This document shows, one piece after another, positions 39,812-48,932 of a stretch of DNA of 55,250 nucleotides. Below the pieces are notes generated by a model that worked only from the letters and a program-made list of their open reading frames with translations, searched no databases and was not told the DNA's origin. Within the stretch, counting starts at the first letter, position 1, and each line of letters starts with the position of its first letter. A program made the translations under genes and the position numbers. The stretch comes from an uncultured Prevotellaceae bacterium. Lineage in GTDB: Bacteria; Bacteroidota; Bacteroidia; Bacteroidales; Bacteroidaceae. The stretch spans positions 1 through 55,250 of the forward strand of contig ONMA01000020.1 of NCBI GenBank assembly GCA_900318815.1, in the 5' to 3' direction.

Positions 39812-41317
39812 TTACTTCACGTACTCAGAGAAGTCGGTCAGGTGCATGTCGCCCTTGCGAGCCAGCGTGTCGTGCATGGCGAAGGCAGCGGTGAGGCAGT
39901 GGCGCGTGTGGCCGCCAGTGCCCAACTTCAGGTACTCGCGCAGCAGCGGACGATAGTCGGGATGTGCGCAATTCTCGATGATGGCCTCGGCACGCTGCAT
40001 GGGGCTCTTATGGCGCAAGTCGGCAATACCCTGCTCGGTCACGATGACGTTCACGTCGTGTTCCGACGAATCCTGGTGGGTGACGAAAGGCACAATCGAC
40101 GAGATGAAACCGCCCTTGGCCGTCGACGGGCAGGTGAAGATGCTCAGATAGGCATTGCGCTCGAAGTCGCCCGAGCCACCGATGCCGTTCATCATCTTCG
40201 TGCCGCTGATGTGGGTCGAGTTCACGTTGCCGTAGAGGTCTACCTCGATAGCGGTGTTGATAGCGATAACGCCTAATCGGCGAATCACGGCGGGGTGGTT
40301 CGAGATCTCGCTCTGGCGCAGCGTCAGGTGATCCTTGAAGTAGCCGATGTTGTCGTACACCTGCATCAGGCAGTCGTTGCTCACGGTGAGCGAGCAGGCC
40401 GAAGCGTCCTTCACACGGCCGGAGAGCATCATGTCGATGACGGAGTTCTGAATCACCTCGGTGTAGATGTTGAAGTCGGGCACGTGCTTGTCCTGGCCCA
40501 GTGCACCGAGGATGGCATTGGCCGTCGAGCCCACGCCGCTCTGCAGGGGCAGGAACTCCTTGGGAATGCGTCCGGCGTGCAGCTCCGACACGAGGAACTC
40601 GGCAGTCAGGTAGCCAATCTTGTCGGTCACGGGGTCGCTGTCCTTGAAGGCGCGTGCCTCGTCGGGGATGTTGCACTCCACTACGCCCACCACCTTCTCA
40701 CGGGGAATCGAGACGTAGGGCTTACCGATGCGGTCGCTCACATTGAAGATGGGAATAGGCTTGCGATAGGGAGGATCCAGCGGCTCATAGACGTCGTGGA
40801 TGTACTTGGCACTGGGGCTGTGGAAGGAGTTCAGCTCCAGAATTACTTTCTTGGCCAGACGGGCAGCCGTGGGGCTGATGCCGCCGGCGGCAGTCAGGTA
40901 GACGCGCATCTCGTCGCCCACCTCCTCGATGTCGCACACTTCAAGGATAGCCCAGTCCACATCGCCGTAGAACCCGTAGCGAAGCTCCTGTGCCATGTGG
41001 CTCAGGTGCAGGTCGTTGTAGGGAATCTCGCCCATGTTCACATGCTTGCGGAAATCGGGGTTGGTGGTGTAGGGGGCGCGGTAGAGGATGGCCTGTGCGT
41101 TGGCCAGGTCGCCGTCGGTCGACTGGCCCGTGGAGGCACCCGTGAAAATAGCCACCTTGAACTCGCGGCCAGCCTCATGCTCAGCAAGGGCAAGCTTGGC
41201 CAGCTCTTTCGTTGTTGCCTTGGCCACGCCGGCGGGCGTGAAGCCACTCATGGCGATATGGTCGCCATTCTTAATCAGCGCTGCTGCTTCGGCAGCGGTC
41301 AAACGTGTATAAGCCAT
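39812..41317 (-). CDS. Acetyl-CoA hydrolase/succinate CoA-transferase family
   Basis: The 501-residue cytosolic enzyme is a class I CoA-transferase of the succinyl-CoA:acetate type. Visible features are M-S-G-F-T-P-A-G-V-A-K near the start, the I-Y-T-E-V-I-Q segment carrying the probable catalytic Glu, G-G-S-G-D-F-E-R-N-A-Y and V-I-V-T-E-Q-G-I-A-D-L-R. In Prevotella-type fermentation it would exchange CoA between succinyl-CoA or acetyl-CoA and acetate or succinate. The exact acyl partner cannot be read from sequence. Length fits the family (about 500 residues). Confidence 0.92.
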   Translation of the reverse strand: MAYTRLTAAEAAALIKNGDHIAMSGFTPAGVAKATTKELAKLALAEHEAGREFKVAIFTGASTGQSTDGDLANAQAILYRAPYTTNPDFRKHVNMGEIPYNDLHLSHMAQELRYGFYGDVDWAILEVCDIEEVGDEMRVYLTAAGGISPTAARLAKKVILELNSFHSPSAKYIHDVYEPLDPPYRKPIPIFNVSDRIGKPYVSIPREKVVGVVECNIPDEARAFKDSDPVTDKIGYLTAEFLVSELHAGRIPKEFLPLQSGVGSTANAILGALGQDKHVPDFNIYTEVIQNSVIDMMLSGRVKDASACSLTVSNDCLMQVYDNIGYFKDHLTLRQSEISNHPAVIRRLGVIAINTAIEVDLYGNVNSTHISGTKMMNGIGGSGDFERNAYLSIFTCPSTAKGGFISSIVPFVTHQDSSEHDVNVIVTEQGIADLRHKSPMQRAEAIIENCAHPDYRPLLREYLKLGTGGHTRHCLTAAFAMHDTLARKGDMHLTDFSEYVK

Positions 41318-41349
41318 GTTCTAATTTGGTAATTTATATATTTTGCATG

Positions 41350-41381
41350 CAAAATTACTCAAAAGAATCGAAACAACCAAG
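41350..41381 (-). promoter_or_regulatory. Promoter of the CoA-transferase gene
   Basis: On the minus strand CTTG (41381-41378), 20 bp, then TAATTTTG (41357-41350). The -7 is exact and the -33 has one mismatch. It lies 33 bp before the start codon. Confidence 0.6.
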
Positions 41382-41551
41382 GATTGTGACGAAAAAAGCC
41401 CATATGTTCCACCGCATATCATAGTTTACGAGGATGGAAATCCTTATATCAGCCTTTGATTCATTGAAAAGAACAAGTACTGTATTCCATGTCATCTATT
41501 AAATAATGTATAAAAAACGGAGTGGTGTATGTTATTCTCTTTTTTTATTTG

Positions 41552-41559
41552 TACTTTTG
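41552..41559 (+). promoter_or_regulatory. Putative promoter (-7) of the restriction-modification gene
   Basis: TACTTTTG matches TAnnTTTG 30 bp before ATG 41590. The -33 region is AT-rich without a TTTG. Confidence 0.5.
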
Positions 41560-41589
41560 CATCGAAATATGCATGTTAATTAAGAGAAT

Positions 41590-43851
41590 ATGGCAAATAT
41601 GACATATACAGAAGATCAGGTTCGCGATATAGCCAGGATAAAACTTCATTTAGAAGAAACAGAATCCGCAAAGGCAGGTGTCGGTCAGCTTACATCTTTC
41701 AACCAACTGGGGTTCCATGGAATGAAGGATCGCCCAGACGGGTGGTATTTGCCAAACGAGACTTATTACCCTGCACTCGTGTTAGAGGTAAAAGGCAGCA
41801 ACATAAAACTGGGCGACAAAGAACGTGAAGAGCTCCTTAAGAACATTCGTATCGTCCAGACTCGTTATAATAATGTTGTCGGACTGCTTTATAATGGCTT
41901 TGAGTTAGAAGTTTACAAGAATGAAGAACTAATCGCTGGTGAAAACGAATTGATGGACAAAGAACACTATTTTGGTCTCTTTGCCACCAACCGCATCAAC
42001 AAATCACTTATCTATTCACTGACGCATAGCATCAATGACACTCTGCACTTCGATTTTCTGATTAAGAACCTTTATCATCGCATGATATTTACAGCCTGTG
42101 CTTTGGTAGCCAAGCGATATGGAGCGACATTGGTTAAGGGCATGTCATTTAGGCTTTTCACTACTTCTATCCGAGAGACACTGGAGAGTTCCTTGTCTGA
42201 GGATTTGGCAAAGAACAAGAAGCTCCAGATATTGTTAGACGTCTTTTCGGAAATCAAGCTGAATACTCAATGTAAGCAAGAGGCTATCAATCAGTTTATA
42301 GAAGATGTCTCTAAAATCTCCGACAATATCAACTCCGACTTCTGGAACGGAGAAGATGTAATGGCTATCTTCTTTAATGAGTTCAACCGTTATAAGGCCA
42401 AGTCCGAGTCAGGACAAGTGTTTACTCCTGACCATATTACTTCTTTCATGTACCAGATTACGGACACGACAAAACAAGACACCATACTTGATGCTGCATG
42501 TGGTAGTGGAGCCTTCCTTGTGAAATCCATGTGCAACATGATCAAAGAAGCGGGCGGTGTACGTACTCAGGAGGCCCGAGAGATAGCCCAGACACAGCTT
42601 TATGGCATTGAGTTTGACCGCGAAATATATGCACTGGCTTGTGCCAATATGCTCATCCATAAAGATGGTAAGACTAATCTCGAGCACATGGACAGCCGCT
42701 CAGTAGATGCTGGATGGTGGATTCGTCAGAAGCCCATCACTAAAGTATTGATGAACCCTCCCTTCGAGAATAAATACGGTTGTCTGGATATTGTGGAGAA
42801 TGTGCTCAACAACGTACCCAAGGGAACCGTATGTGCATTTATTCTGCCAGACAACAAACTGGAGAAAGCCCGTGGCCGTGTGCGTCGCTGGATGCAGAGT
42901 CACCGGCTGACCAAAATCATCAAGCTGCCAAAAGAGATTTTCTCTGGAGTTACCACGAGTATATTCATATTCATTGTGGGTACGCCTCAACGTAAGCAGG
43001 AGATATTCACTTGTTACATGGCCGAAGACGGACTGGAGACTATCAAGAACCAGGGCCGCCAAGATATTCGTGGACGATGGGAAGCCATTGAGCGTCAGTG
43101 GGTTGATATTGTCCGCAAACAGGCAGGTAGCGACACCATCCAATGGATACGCCCTGATGAGCATCTGAGCTATCAGGAGGACATCAAGGTACCTATGCCG
43201 ACACGGGCTGATTTTATGAAACGCACGTTAGCATACGCCTTGTTCAAACAGAATATTGAGGAAGCCCCGTTCTTCGAAAACGTCAGCGAGAACAGACTAT
43301 ACGGGTCACCCTTGCAAGAAGAATACAAAGAGATTCTTGCTCCATCGGATAGTCCGGAAATACCACTTGATACAGACAAATGGAAGAGTTTCCGTCTGGG
43401 CGGTAAAGATAGCATGCTCTTCACAATAACCAAGGGTAGCCGACTTACAAAAGCTGACCAGCGTGAAGGCCGTATTAATTATGTAGGTGCTTCTGCCTTT
43501 AACAATGGAATCACCAACCATATAGGCAATGACGATGAACTTTGTGAGGCTGGCACCATCTCCGTATGCTATAACGGCTCTATAGGTGAGGCATTCTATC
43601 AAGACGAGCCATATTGGGCCACGGATGATGTAAATGTACTGAAGCCAAAGTTCAAACTTACCCCATACATTGCCATCTTTATTGCTACGGTTATCAAGAA
43701 CGAAAGCATCAAATATGCCTTCAACAACAAATGGACCAAGGAACTGATGGAACAATCGGAAATTGTTTTACCTGCTAAATCAGACGGAACACCCGACTTT
43801 GATTTCATGGAGCGATATATCAAGTCGTTAGCTTATTCTAAATTCTTCTAA
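41590..43851 (+). CDS. One-polypeptide restriction-modification enzyme (Type IIG-like)
   Basis: The 753-residue protein joins three parts. Residues about 1-150 have a nuclease-like core P-D-G (D50)...L-E-V-K (E66, K68), as in PD-(D/E)XK enzymes. Residues about 270-480 are an N6-adenine methyltransferase with D-A-A-C-G-S-G-A-F (from 301) and N-P-P-F (from 389). Residues about 590-753 resemble one target-recognition domain of a Type I S subunit. It would methylate and perhaps cut one DNA site. No separate R or S gene is adjacent. Codon use is AT-richer by eye than its neighbours, suggesting transfer. Whether the nuclease is active is unknown. Confidence 0.85.
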   Translation: MANMTYTEDQVRDIARIKLHLEETESAKAGVGQLTSFNQLGFHGMKDRPDGWYLPNETYYPALVLEVKGSNIKLGDKEREELLKNIRIVQTRYNNVVGLLYNGFELEVYKNEELIAGENELMDKEHYFGLFATNRINKSLIYSLTHSINDTLHFDFLIKNLYHRMIFTACALVAKRYGATLVKGMSFRLFTTSIRETLESSLSEDLAKNKKLQILLDVFSEIKLNTQCKQEAINQFIEDVSKISDNINSDFWNGEDVMAIFFNEFNRYKAKSESGQVFTPDHITSFMYQITDTTKQDTILDAACGSGAFLVKSMCNMIKEAGGVRTQEAREIAQTQLYGIEFDREIYALACANMLIHKDGKTNLEHMDSRSVDAGWWIRQKPITKVLMNPPFENKYGCLDIVENVLNNVPKGTVCAFILPDNKLEKARGRVRRWMQSHRLTKIIKLPKEIFSGVTTSIFIFIVGTPQRKQEIFTCYMAEDGLETIKNQGRQDIRGRWEAIERQWVDIVRKQAGSDTIQWIRPDEHLSYQEDIKVPMPTRADFMKRTLAYALFKQNIEEAPFFENVSENRLYGSPLQEEYKEILAPSDSPEIPLDTDKWKSFRLGGKDSMLFTITKGSRLTKADQREGRINYVGASAFNNGITNHIGNDDELCEAGTISVCYNGSIGEAFYQDEPYWATDDVNVLKPKFKLTPYIAIFIATVIKNESIKYAFNNKWTKELMEQSEIVLPAKSDGTPDFDFMERYIKSLAYSKFF

Positions 43852-43980
43852 TGAAAAATAATCGTCATCGCCAAAGAAAACAGGAAAAACTTGGAGTAGG
43901 AACAAAGCCTTCACGTTCCACCGCATACTATAGTTAAAATATTAAATCCGCAGCATATTGGGTATTTATTCAGAACGTTT

Positions 43981-44555
43981 CCGCATGAATATTCGGTGAA
44001 AAAGCGCGAGAATCGCTTCTTCGCGAGCGAACTTCACTTTAGCCAAAAATATGCCAGTTTTGAAGAACCTCCGTAACATCCTATCATTCAGCATCTTGCA
44101 AATTCCGCTGTCCAACAGCACACTTTTTCATTTTCGAATCCCCATCTATCTTTTCGCAAAAAGCCAGCCATTTCCTACGATTAAATATTCCTTCCACCTT
44201 GTCGGAGCATTCATTACACCTTGACGGAGCATTCGTTACACCTTGACGGAGCATTCATCACACTTTGATGAAGCATTCTTTACAGTGTAAAGTCCCATAC
44301 ATTGACTTGCAATCAATCACGCATTGCGCCAGAATCAAGTATTAGCCTGGGCATAATCAGTCATTCGTCGCCCCAACAGCCTCCATTACGCCTTGTCAAA
44401 CGGCATTAATCATCAGCTGAATTCCCCTTTGGGTATTCCCGCAAGGCCTACGGCACATACCCTCTCGCCCATCATTACCCCTTCTCCCGCTCTATTTCGC
44501 CATTTTCATTTGTCCTAAAAAACGAAAAACAATTTGCATAACCATACAAACGACG
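43981..44555. repeat. Dispersed non-coding element, copy B
   Basis: It shares with copy A (558-1100) the 35-bp block at its left end (43981-44015), a four-unit 22-bp array (units begin 44195, 44217, 44239, 44261; core TTGACGGAGCATTC) and a right block starting CTCTATTTCGC near 44490. Sequence between the blocks has diverged, and copy B lacks the GTGAAGAG palindrome. Confidence 0.6.
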
Positions 44556-44571
44556 AGTCGTTTCTTAACCG

Positions 44572-44641
44572 ACACAAAGACACAGAGTTTTTTTTATTAT
44601 CTGTGGAGCCATCAATCTCTGTGCCTCTGTGTCTCTGTGTT
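44572..44641. repeat. CACAGAG inverted repeat
   Basis: ACACAAAGACACAGAG (44572-44587) pairs at 15 of 16 positions with CTCTGTGTCTCTGTGT (44625-44640), and an extra CTCTGTGC unit precedes the right arm (period 8). It is another short-period family in inverted form. Confidence 0.7.
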
Positions 44642-44705
44642 CTATTTTGTACCAAGTAATTTTTTGATTATCACTATTCCAATGCAACAATATGGAAGAC
44701 GCAAT

Positions 44706-44744
44706 GTCCCAACGGGTGGGACGTTTTGTCCCACCCGTTGGGAC
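44706..44744. repeat. Perfect 17-bp hairpin (GTCCCAACGGGTGGGAC)
   Basis: Arms 44706-44722 and 44728-44744 are exact complements with loop GTTTT. It is isolated in a gene-free stretch with no T-run, so it is more likely a repeat element or DNA/RNA structure than a terminator. Confidence 0.75.
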
Positions 44745-44951
44745 AACCAGCATCTACGGGGGTAACAACAATCGACATTTAGTGGTGAAGGCAAAACTTT
44801 TACATACACCCTACATACACGGTTACATACACCGTTCATTCCATTGATTTATAACGGATTATCACAAAAAGTGTATGTAGTGTATGTAAATATCGAAAAA
44901 AAATAATTTTGTACGAAGGTACGAGGGTACGAAGGTACGAGGGTTCGGAGG

Positions 44952-46646
44952 TTAATAGGTTGCTATGTGTTGGATGTCATCTTCGAATGTCTCCCTGATT
45001 CTGGCCCGTGATTTCAGTTTTGAGCGGTAGGTGTAGATGGTGGTCAGGCTGGAGCGGAGGATGTCGGCAATCTTCTGGTTGTCCGTGATGCCCAGGCGGA
45101 TGAGAGCCAGCACGCGCAGTTCAGTCGTCAGCCGTGGTGCCATTCCCGAGCGTGGCTCGCCTACCCGTAGCCTTTCTGAGGATACCTCGAACTGATTGTC
45201 GGCAGTCATCAGACGGTTCACCTCTTCGATGAAGTCGGGGTAGATGTTGAGGAAGGCCGTGTCGAAGTTCTGGTGGAAGATGCGGATGCCCTCGTTGATG
45301 GCCTTTGGACTCTTCAGTTCGGCATAGAGGTCTTCCAGTTTACGGTCGCGGGCCAGGCGGTTAAGCAGTTTCGTGCGTTCCTCGTCACGATGTATCAAGT
45401 TGCTGCTCAGTTCCAGAAAACGGCCAATGTACTCGTCCTTGATGCGGTTGGCTTCCTTCATCTGGGAATTGAGAATTGAAAATTGAGAATTGAGAATTTG
45501 CAGTTCCTCTATGTTATGTGACTGTTCGACATTCATCTGGCTGATTTTCTCATTGTCTTTGCGGCGCTTGCGAATCAGCGACAGCGTATAACCGATGGTA
45601 CACATCAGCAGCAGGGCGATGACGGTCATGGCGATGAGCAGTCGGCGGGTGCGCTGCCCGGCTCTTTCGCGCTCCATGTCGTATGCCTTGGTGATGAGCG
45701 GTGCCATGCGGGCCACCTGCATGCTGCGCAGACGGCTGCCGTACTCTCTGGCATCGTTGCTGGCACGGGTCAGGTAGCGGTAAGCCTTTTCATACTCGCC
45801 ACGCTCCATGAGGATGGCGGCCAGTTCGCGCAGGGCATTGTTCTCCAGGATGGCCCCGCGCAGGTCGCTGATGGCAGCAAGCAGCAGATAGCGCTCCTGC
45901 ACGCTTGGCTGCCCGGCCTTCCAGTAGAAGTAGGCCATTGTGCTGGTCACGACGCTATACCGACGGTCGCCCGGCTGTAAGGTAGGCAGATAATGCTTCA
46001 GTTGATGGATGGCTCCCGCCACGTCACCCCGTTCACAAGCATAGGCAGCGCGGTTGGTGACGTATTCAAACGACTCCTTGGGAGCCACCTGCAACAGCAG
46101 TTGACGATAATACTGTGCACTGTCGATATATTCCATAAAATAAGGTGTGTACTGAGCCATCTCCGAGCGGTAGAGGTTCAGTTCGGCCTGCTGATTGTAG
46201 TACGCTACACGGGCCTCGTTGGATACTTGTGCCAGCGAAATGCTCTCTAAAAGTTGTCGAGCGTTGTTGAAGATGCCCGACACGGCCAGTATGTGGGCCA
46301 AACGGATGGCAGTGACGGCATAATGATCGGCATCGCTCTGGGCCAGCGGACTCTGCATGTTGCGATGGATGTAGGCGTAGGCGGAGTCGAAACGGAAAGC
46401 CAGGTATTCGTCGTAGAGCCGCAGATTCATGTCGTACTCTTGTTCGGGGGTGAGTTGAATTCCGCGCCAGCCGCTGACGAGGGACTTGATCCGTGCCTCT
46501 TTGGCGGCCACAAAGTCATCGTGCCTTTCTATCAGGCTGTCCAGTGTGTGATAGAGACTGCCGAGCGAGGCGGCCTGAGGTTGTGCGCACGCTACGCCGA
46601 CTGTCATGGTGGCCCAGAGGAGCCAAAGAATCTTTCTTTTCATCAT
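44952..46646 (-). CDS. SusR-like membrane regulator (DUF6377/TPR type) of starch locus 2
   Basis: The 564-residue protein has a signal sequence (about 1-22), an alpha-helical TPR-like periplasmic part (about 30-330), one membrane helix (about 335-357), a coiled coil, and a C-terminal LuxR-like helix-turn-helix (about 512-550; R-L-G-I-T-D-N-Q-K-I-A-D-I-L, T-I-Y-T-Y-R-S-K-L). This is the layout I associate with DUF6377 proteins and with the starch regulator SusR of Bacteroides thetaiotaomicron; the match is from memory. It is divergent from GH97-susC-susD, so it probably activates them. About residues 382-390 (S-Q-F-S-I-L-N-S-Q) are encoded by TTGAGAA repeats. Confidence 0.75.
   Translation of the reverse strand: MMKRKILWLLWATMTVGVACAQPQAASLGSLYHTLDSLIERHDDFVAAKEARIKSLVSGWRGIQLTPEQEYDMNLRLYDEYLAFRFDSAYAYIHRNMQSPLAQSDADHYAVTAIRLAHILAVSGIFNNARQLLESISLAQVSNEARVAYYNQQAELNLYRSEMAQYTPYFMEYIDSAQYYRQLLLQVAPKESFEYVTNRAAYACERGDVAGAIHQLKHYLPTLQPGDRRYSVVTSTMAYFYWKAGQPSVQERYLLLAAISDLRGAILENNALRELAAILMERGEYEKAYRYLTRASNDAREYGSRLRSMQVARMAPLITKAYDMERERAGQRTRRLLIAMTVIALLLMCTIGYTLSLIRKRRKDNEKISQMNVEQSHNIEELQILNSQFSILNSQMKEANRIKDEYIGRFLELSSNLIHRDEERTKLLNRLARDRKLEDLYAELKSPKAINEGIRIFHQNFDTAFLNIYPDFIEEVNRLMTADNQFEVSSERLRVGEPRSGMAPRLTTELRVLALIRLGITDNQKIADILRSSLTTIYTYRSKLKSRARIRETFEDDIQHIATY
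45477..45499. repeat. TTGAGAA period-7 repeat inside the SusR-like gene
   Basis: The plus strand reads about four TTGAGAA/TTGAAAA heptamers. On the minus strand it encodes I-L-N-S-Q-F-S-I-L-N-S-Q within the coiled coil just after the membrane helix. The surrounding reading frame is intact. Confidence 0.75.
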
Positions 46647-46677
46647 TTATTCAGAATTATCTTTCAACAACCAGATG

Positions 46678-46709
46678 CAAAGATAAGCATTCTTCTCCAA
46701 ACCACCAAA
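46678..46709 (-). promoter_or_regulatory. Promoter of the SusR-like gene
   Basis: On the minus strand TTTG (46709-46706), 20 bp, then TATCTTTG (46685-46678) is an exact consensus match 32 bp before the start. Confidence 0.75.
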
Positions 46710-46859
46710 TCTCAAAGGCCAAAAGCAGGGGAAAATGGATTGAAATCATTTAGATTTTTATGCCTATACTAAAAATGTAACCGTCTTATTGTCAATCTGT
46801 TGTGATTTTAGACATTTTGATTTTTGTTTGTTGTGCTTGGAGCAGGCCTGTCGATGCGC

Positions 46860-46867
46860 TATCTTTG
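46860..46867 (+). promoter_or_regulatory. Promoter (-7) of the GH97-susC-susD operon
   Basis: TATCTTTG matches TAnnTTTG and lies 39 bp before ATG 46907. The -33 region about 20 bp upstream reads CTTGG, a weak match, as expected if the SusR-like activator is needed. Confidence 0.6.
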
Positions 46868-46906
46868 CACTCGAAATCAAAATCAATAACTAATTCGTTT
46901 TTCATC

Positions 46907-48886
46907 ATGCATAAGTTAGTTAGTTTATTAGTAGTTAGTAGTTGTTTCTTTGCACCAGTTAGTGCAAAAGATGTTTTGGTTAGTTCACCCGACGGCGCCG
47001 TGACGGTTGCCGTCGGCGTGAAGGTCGGCAAGCCATACTACACCGTCATCCACCAAGGTCAGACCATAGTCACCCCCTCGCATCTGGGTTTTGAATTGAG
47101 CGACGGCCTGTTGGGCGACAATATGAAGGTGCTCCGGCACAGCACGGATTCAAAGGACGAGACTTGGTACCAGTCATGGGGCGAAGAGGACAGCGTGCGC
47201 AATCATTATAATGAACTGACGGTGCGCTTTCAGGAGCAGACGGGCAGCAGAAGGCTGATGAGCATTGTATTCCGGGTGTTCAACGATGGTGTCGGCTTCC
47301 GGTATGCTCTGCATCGAAATAAAGGTGAGAAGTATTGTATTCAGGACGAGTTGACCGAGATTACCTTGGCGCACGATGCCAAGGCTTGGTCAATTCCAAC
47401 CAACCACACTGAGTATTTCGAGGGTATCTACACCCCTGATTTGCTGAGCAGGAAGGATACGGTCTGCACACCACTAACCATCGAATATGAGGACAACCTC
47501 TATCTGACTATCCACGAGGCTGCGCTTGAGGATTATGCCAACATCAACCTTACGCCACGTCCATCGGCTGGCGGCATCAAGCTGCTGACGGCACTGAGCC
47601 CCTGGCAGAACGGCGTGAAAGTATATTGTGAGGGTGAGACGAAGACTCCCTGGCGCACTATTATAATAGGTAGGACAGCAGGCGAGCTGATGACCAACCG
47701 CGTGATGCTGAACCTGAACGAGCCGTCGCGCATTGACGACACGTCGTGGATTGAGCCAGGCCGCTATATCGGCGTGTGGTGGAGCATCCACAAGAAGCAG
47801 AACACGTGGGAGATGGGACCCACTCATGGGGCAACCACTGCGAACGTCAAGCGATATATCGACTTCGCTGCCCGTCATGGTTTCAGCGGCGTTCTGGCTG
47901 AGGGCTGGAACCAAGGCTGGGGCGAGGGTGAGCAGATTTCGTATCTGAAACCTTATCCCGACTTCAATATAGAAGAGGTATGCCGCTATGCGCTGTCAAA
48001 GGGTGTCCGCTTCATCGGCCATACTGAGACCTGGGGCAACACCAAGTTGCTGGAGCAGCAGATGGACTCGGCCTTTGCCTGGTACAGCCGTCTGGGCATC
48101 CGTGCCGTCAAGACAGGCTATGTAGGCCATCTGTTTGACGGCAAGGAACTGGCCAAGTCGCAGTATGGCATCCGCCACTACCGCAAGGTGATAGAGACCG
48201 CTGCCAAGTATCACATCATGATTGACAACCACGAGCCAGCCATGCCGACGGGCATCCAGCGCACATGGCCCAACCTGATGACACAGGAAGGCGTGCGCGG
48301 TCAGGAATACAACGCTTGGGACGCCAATGGTGGCAATCCACCCGCCCATACCGTTACGCTGCCCTTTACCCGCTGTCTGGCCGGGCCGACGGACTTCACC
48401 CCCGCCATCTTCAACTTCTCGGAAGTGGTGAAAGGCACCCATCCGCACTCTACGCTGGCCAAGCAACTCGGTGAGTTCGTTGTCATCTACAGTCCGCTAC
48501 AAATGGCTGCCGATGCCATCGAGAACTACGAGGGGCAGCCAGCCCTGACGTTTATCGAGAGTTGTCCGACGACCTGGAGCAAGACACTCGTTCCCAACGG
48601 TGAGATCGGCAAGTTTGTGACGGTGGCCCGCAAGGAGCGTGGTGGTGACCGCTGGTTCGTAGGCAGTATCACCAACGAAGAGGCTCGCCAGATAGACCTT
48701 CCCCTGACGTTCCTGGATGCGGGTACCACCTATCGCGCCGTCATCTACGAGGATGGACCCGATGCCGACTACGAAACCAATCCCTATCCCATGACTTTCA
48801 GGCAGGAGCAGGTCACCAGCCAGACAACGCTGCACCTGAATCTCGCCCGTAGCGGTGGAGCCGCCATTCGTATCGAGAAACAATAA
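46907..48886 (+). CDS. susB: GH97 alpha-glucosidase (SusB-like, inverting type)
   Basis: The 659-residue enzyme has a signal peptide (about 1-20, V-S-A-K) and a GH97 core: W-W-S-I-H-K, A-E-G-W-N-Q-G-W, H-T-E-T-W-G-N, K-T-G-Y, N-H-E-P and G-Q-E-Y-N. E374, E443 and E467 have the same spacing (69 and 24) as the catalytic glutamates 439, 508 and 532 that I recall for SusB, and K-T-G-Y replaces the Asp nucleophile region of retaining members, so it should be an inverting alpha-glucosidase. ATG 46907 is set by the signal peptide and promoter; an in-frame upstream ATG (46802) precedes the promoter. Confidence 0.9.
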   Translation: MHKLVSLLVVSSCFFAPVSAKDVLVSSPDGAVTVAVGVKVGKPYYTVIHQGQTIVTPSHLGFELSDGLLGDNMKVLRHSTDSKDETWYQSWGEEDSVRNHYNELTVRFQEQTGSRRLMSIVFRVFNDGVGFRYALHRNKGEKYCIQDELTEITLAHDAKAWSIPTNHTEYFEGIYTPDLLSRKDTVCTPLTIEYEDNLYLTIHEAALEDYANINLTPRPSAGGIKLLTALSPWQNGVKVYCEGETKTPWRTIIIGRTAGELMTNRVMLNLNEPSRIDDTSWIEPGRYIGVWWSIHKKQNTWEMGPTHGATTANVKRYIDFAARHGFSGVLAEGWNQGWGEGEQISYLKPYPDFNIEEVCRYALSKGVRFIGHTETWGNTKLLEQQMDSAFAWYSRLGIRAVKTGYVGHLFDGKELAKSQYGIRHYRKVIETAAKYHIMIDNHEPAMPTGIQRTWPNLMTQEGVRGQEYNAWDANGGNPPAHTVTLPFTRCLAGPTDFTPAIFNFSEVVKGTHPHSTLAKQLGEFVVIYSPLQMAADAIENYEGQPALTFIESCPTTWSKTLVPNGEIGKFVTVARKERGGDRWFVGSITNEEARQIDLPLTFLDAGTTYRAVIYEDGPDADYETNPYPMTFRQEQVTSQTTLHLNLARSGGAAIRIEKQ

Positions 48887-48932
48887 TATCTTTTTATAAA
48901 TAACTCTAATTAATAATTAAAAATGTAAGACA

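Larger units (their letters stand above)
43852..44950. other. 1.1-kb non-coding stretch rich in repeats
   Basis: I see no credible gene. It holds element copy B (43981-44555), a CACAGAG inverted repeat (44572-44641), a perfect 17-bp hairpin (44706-44744), TTACATACACC repeats in inverted form (44800-44890) and a GTACGAGG array (44911-44951) reaching the stop of the SusR-like gene. Confidence 0.7.

Noticed and set aside
41590-43851. Complete Type I restriction system
   Set aside because: No separate R or S gene lies on either side; only one fused chain is present.
46802-46906. N-terminal extension of the GH97 protein
   Set aside because: It would start upstream of the -7 promoter element and bury the signal peptide.
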